From assembly GCA_035486355.1 (NCBI GenBank), contig DATHNE010000008.1, forward strand, positions 14,260-78,259: a stretch of 64,000 nt of DNA. The letters are read 5' to 3'. Below the pieces are notes generated by a model. It was given only the letters and a program-made list of their open reading frames with translations, ran no database searches and was not told where the DNA came from. Positions within the stretch are counted from its first letter, which is position 1; each line of letters begins with the position of its first letter. Positions 62,233 through 64,000 of this stretch are shown piece after piece. Position numbers and translations under genes: made by a program. This DNA is from Palsa-883 sp035486355. Its GTDB lineage: Bacteria; Pseudomonadota; Alphaproteobacteria; Acetobacterales; Acetobacteraceae.

Positions 62233-63198
62233 TCAGCCACGGCTACACGCGGCGCCACCCAGCACGCAGAACGACGCGCAATGGGGATGGTTCAATGCGA
62301 CGGGGCGCGATGCCTCGGCCAAGGTTGTGCCCAGCTCGAAGCGCGGGTCGTAAGCGAGCAGCGTACAGGCCAGCACGGTGGGCGCAATGGCATCCTTGCG
62401 TTTCACCACCATGCGGGAGGAGGCGCACATCACGCTGTCGGGTGATTTGCGCAGGATACCCCAGCAGGCCGTGGTGATCTCCGGAACGTCGCGTGTGGCA
62501 TCCATCTCGGGGAACAACATCAAGCGGACGGGGTCCGTGGCGTCGACAGGAATATCATGCGCGGCGAACAGGCGGGCGTAGCCGGCGCGGAGCTGGTCTT
62601 CCGGTTCCGAGGTGAAATGACGGCCCGCAACATCGAGTGCGAAGCCGTTGCGTGCCAGCCAGATCATGCCATCAAGCGTGGGCTTCCAGGTGCGCGCGCC
62701 GCGCTCAGCCTCATGCACCGCCTGGGTGTAGTGGTCGAGCGAAACACGGATGGTCAGGTGTGAGCGGTGAGTCGCGTTGAGTGCCTGTAGGTTCTCGCCC
62801 AACCTGCGCATCGGCTGCATCGCGTTGGTCAGCACGATGGCGCGCAAACCGCGAGATAGCACATCGTCCAGCATCCCTATGATGTGAGGATTCATGAACG
62901 GCTCGCCACCGGTGAAACCGATCAGCTGCGTCGGCAAATGGTTGCGCGCGATTTCGTCGAGATAGGCGCGGACGTCGGTGGCGGTAAGATAAGTCAAGCG
63001 GTCGTTGCGCGGAGATGATTCTATATAGCAATGATTGCAGGTGAGATTGCACAGCGTACCGGTGTTGAACCAAAGCGTCTCCAGCGCGGTCAGGGCAACA
63101 GTGGCACGGCGATCGCCTGTCGCGGTGATAGCGCGATCCTGGAACTTGCGGGGGTCGAGCGTATTCGCCGGTAGCGTTGGCAGCGTGACCTGGTCCAT
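62233..63198 (-). CDS. Radical SAM protein
   Basis: 321-residue enzyme with the [4Fe-4S]/SAM triad CNLTCNHCYIE (CxxxCxxC), the GGEPFMNPHII strand motif, and a C-terminal cysteine set (HCASFCVLGGAACSRG) that may bind a second cluster. Another Cys pair lies at TACWGI and VMCASSRM. The family is not one I can name; it resembles the SPASM-like or short radical SAM modifying enzymes. It is 6 bases downstream of the enoyl-CoA hydratase stop and co-transcribed with it. Confidence 0.82.
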   Translation of the reverse strand: MDQVTLPTLPANTLDPRKFQDRAITATGDRRATVALTALETLWFNTGTLCNLTCNHCYIESSPRNDRLTYLTATDVRAYLDEIARNHLPTQLIGFTGGEPFMNPHIIGMLDDVLSRGLRAIVLTNAMQPMRRLGENLQALNATHRSHLTIRVSLDHYTQAVHEAERGARTWKPTLDGMIWLARNGFALDVAGRHFTSEPEDQLRAGYARLFAAHDIPVDATDPVRLMLFPEMDATRDVPEITTACWGILRKSPDSVMCASSRMVVKRKDAIAPTVLACTLLAYDPRFELGTTLAEASRPVALNHPHCASFCVLGGAACSRG

Positions 63199-63204
63199 CG
63201 GACA

Positions 63205-63993
63205 CTACCGCCCGGTAAACACTGGCGGCCGCTTCTCCAGGAATGCCCTAGCCGCCTCGCGGTAATCGTTGCTGTTCACCGCAACGGCTTGCACGGCTTC
63301 GATCTCAGCGGCGCGTTTGTCGGACTCGCCGTGCGCCAGCGCTTCCAGTACCACCTTGGCGCCACGCTGCGACAGCGGGGCACGGGTGGCGAGTTCGGCG
63401 GCCAGCGCCTTGGCGCCAGCCACCGCGCCATCGGCCGACACGATGTCGATCAGGCGCATCGATTGGCACTCAGCGAGTTTGAAGTAGCGGCCGGAGTACA
63501 GCACCAGCTTGGCATTCGCGAGACCGACCGCGCGCAGCAGCAGGTCGCAATCCAGCGTGGAATACACGATCGACAGCCGCGCCGCCGGGATGCCCATTTG
63601 CGTGGTGGCATCGCCGATCCGCAGATCGCACGCCAGTGCAAGGCCGCAGCCACCTCCGACGCCATAGCCGTGCACTGCGGCGATCGTTGGCTGCGGCAGG
63701 TTGATAATGGCATGCGTGGCAAATTCGCCAGCGTCGTTGTAGATTTTTGCCTTCGCCTCGGTGTTGCGGACGGTGGCGAATTCCGAGATGTCAGCGCCGG
63801 CGCAGAAATTGCCGGCAGCACCGGTGAGGATCACCGTGCGCACGTCGCTGCGCTTGCCCAGAGCGGTGTAGATCTCGCCCAGACCCTGCCACATCGCATA
63901 CGACATTGCGTTGCGCTTCGCGGGCTTGTTCAAGGTGACGGTGACAATGCCCGTCGCGTCTTGTTCGACCAGGATATGGTCCTGCGCGTTCAT
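63205..63993 (-). CDS. Enoyl-CoA hydratase/isomerase family protein
   Basis: 262-residue crotonase-fold protein. The oxyanion-hole motifs VTLNKPAKRNAMSYAM and TGAAGNFCAGADISEF are followed by HGYGVGGGCGLALACDLRIG. The position of the first catalytic Glu is occupied by glycine/cysteine-rich sequence, and the second by MGIPAARLSIVYS with no obvious acid, so it may be an isomerase or another crotonase. Start MNAQDHILVEQ at 63993, seven bases from the window end. Confidence 0.85.
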   Translation of the reverse strand: MNAQDHILVEQDATGIVTVTLNKPAKRNAMSYAMWQGLGEIYTALGKRSDVRTVILTGAAGNFCAGADISEFATVRNTEAKAKIYNDAGEFATHAIINLPQPTIAAVHGYGVGGGCGLALACDLRIGDATTQMGIPAARLSIVYSTLDCDLLLRAVGLANAKLVLYSGRYFKLAECQSMRLIDIVSADGAVAGAKALAAELATRAPLSQRGAKVVLEALAHGESDKRAAEIEAVQAVAVNSNDYREAARAFLEKRPPVFTGR

Positions 63994-64000
63994 TTGATGT

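Overview
The window is about 64 kb of GC-rich DNA with strongly G/C-biased third codon positions. It looks like the chromosome of an alphaproteobacterium, most likely Acetobacteraceae/Rhodospirillales. Supporting signs are a GcrA-type cell-cycle regulator, an alphaproteobacterial aa3 oxidase operon (coxB-coxA-ctaB-small protein-ctaG-coxC-DUF983-surf1), a membrane-anchored cytochrome c, opgGH, a PmtA-like methyltransferase, PEP-CTERM debris and the short 96-nt SRP RNA next to dnaX. Genus is not resolved.

Layout. 0-6.4 kb: 5' part of clpB, a MOSC protein, opgG-opgH (osmoregulated periplasmic glucans) and a YqaA/DedA membrane protein. 6.4-9.6 kb: a secreted protein, then a tight trio of ThDP enzyme, Asp/Glu-racemase-like protein and a 96-aa protein, closed by a perfect hairpin. 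9.7-17.5 kb: the cytochrome oxidase operon on the minus strand, ending in an M32 carboxypeptidase. 17.6-20.9 kb: PmtA-like methyltransferase, cold-shock protein, gcrA, acetamidase/formamidase, tatA. 21-29.5 kb: an accessory stretch with a badly broken glycosyltransferase, a dapA-family gene, a decayed gene remnant, an MFS transporter, a CHAP lipoprotein, a CaiB CoA-transferase and a Xre-RES toxin-antitoxin pair with a paired-palindrome operator candidate. 29.6-37.5 kb: tRNA-Trp, secE, nusG (without the usual ribosomal protein genes), a luciferase-like monooxygenase, hisN-like phosphatase, cytochrome c, kdsB-pheA, and an overlapping nudC-lipoprotein-DUF488 set. 37.7-47.2 kb: a DUF1254 protein, an oxidoreductase, SRP RNA, dnaX-ebfC-recR-amine oxidase, a broken PEP-CTERM gene and a sterol-desaturase family protein. 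47.3-64 kb: SirB1-like protein, thiC under a TPP riboswitch, SDR and PEP-mutase-family enzymes, a catabolic-looking block (hydroxyacid dehydrogenase, amine oxidase, ABC binding protein, DUF35 protein, cysteine-less thiolase homologue, P450, M20 amidohydrolase), peroxiredoxin, YqgE, a radical SAM protein and an enoyl-CoA hydratase.

The housekeeping genes are all intact. At least five accessory genes carry single-base frame disruptions, mostly one base short in a G or T run, and the glycosyltransferase has five. Three families of dyad-symmetric intergenic repeats lie between genes. No insertion sequence, integrase, phage gene or CRISPR array was recognised. The observations most worth following up are the broken glycosyltransferase, the Xre-RES module with two 12-bp palindromes two helical turns apart, the thiolase-like/DUF35 pair that lacks the thiolase cysteine, and the ThDP enzyme/one-cysteine racemase trio.
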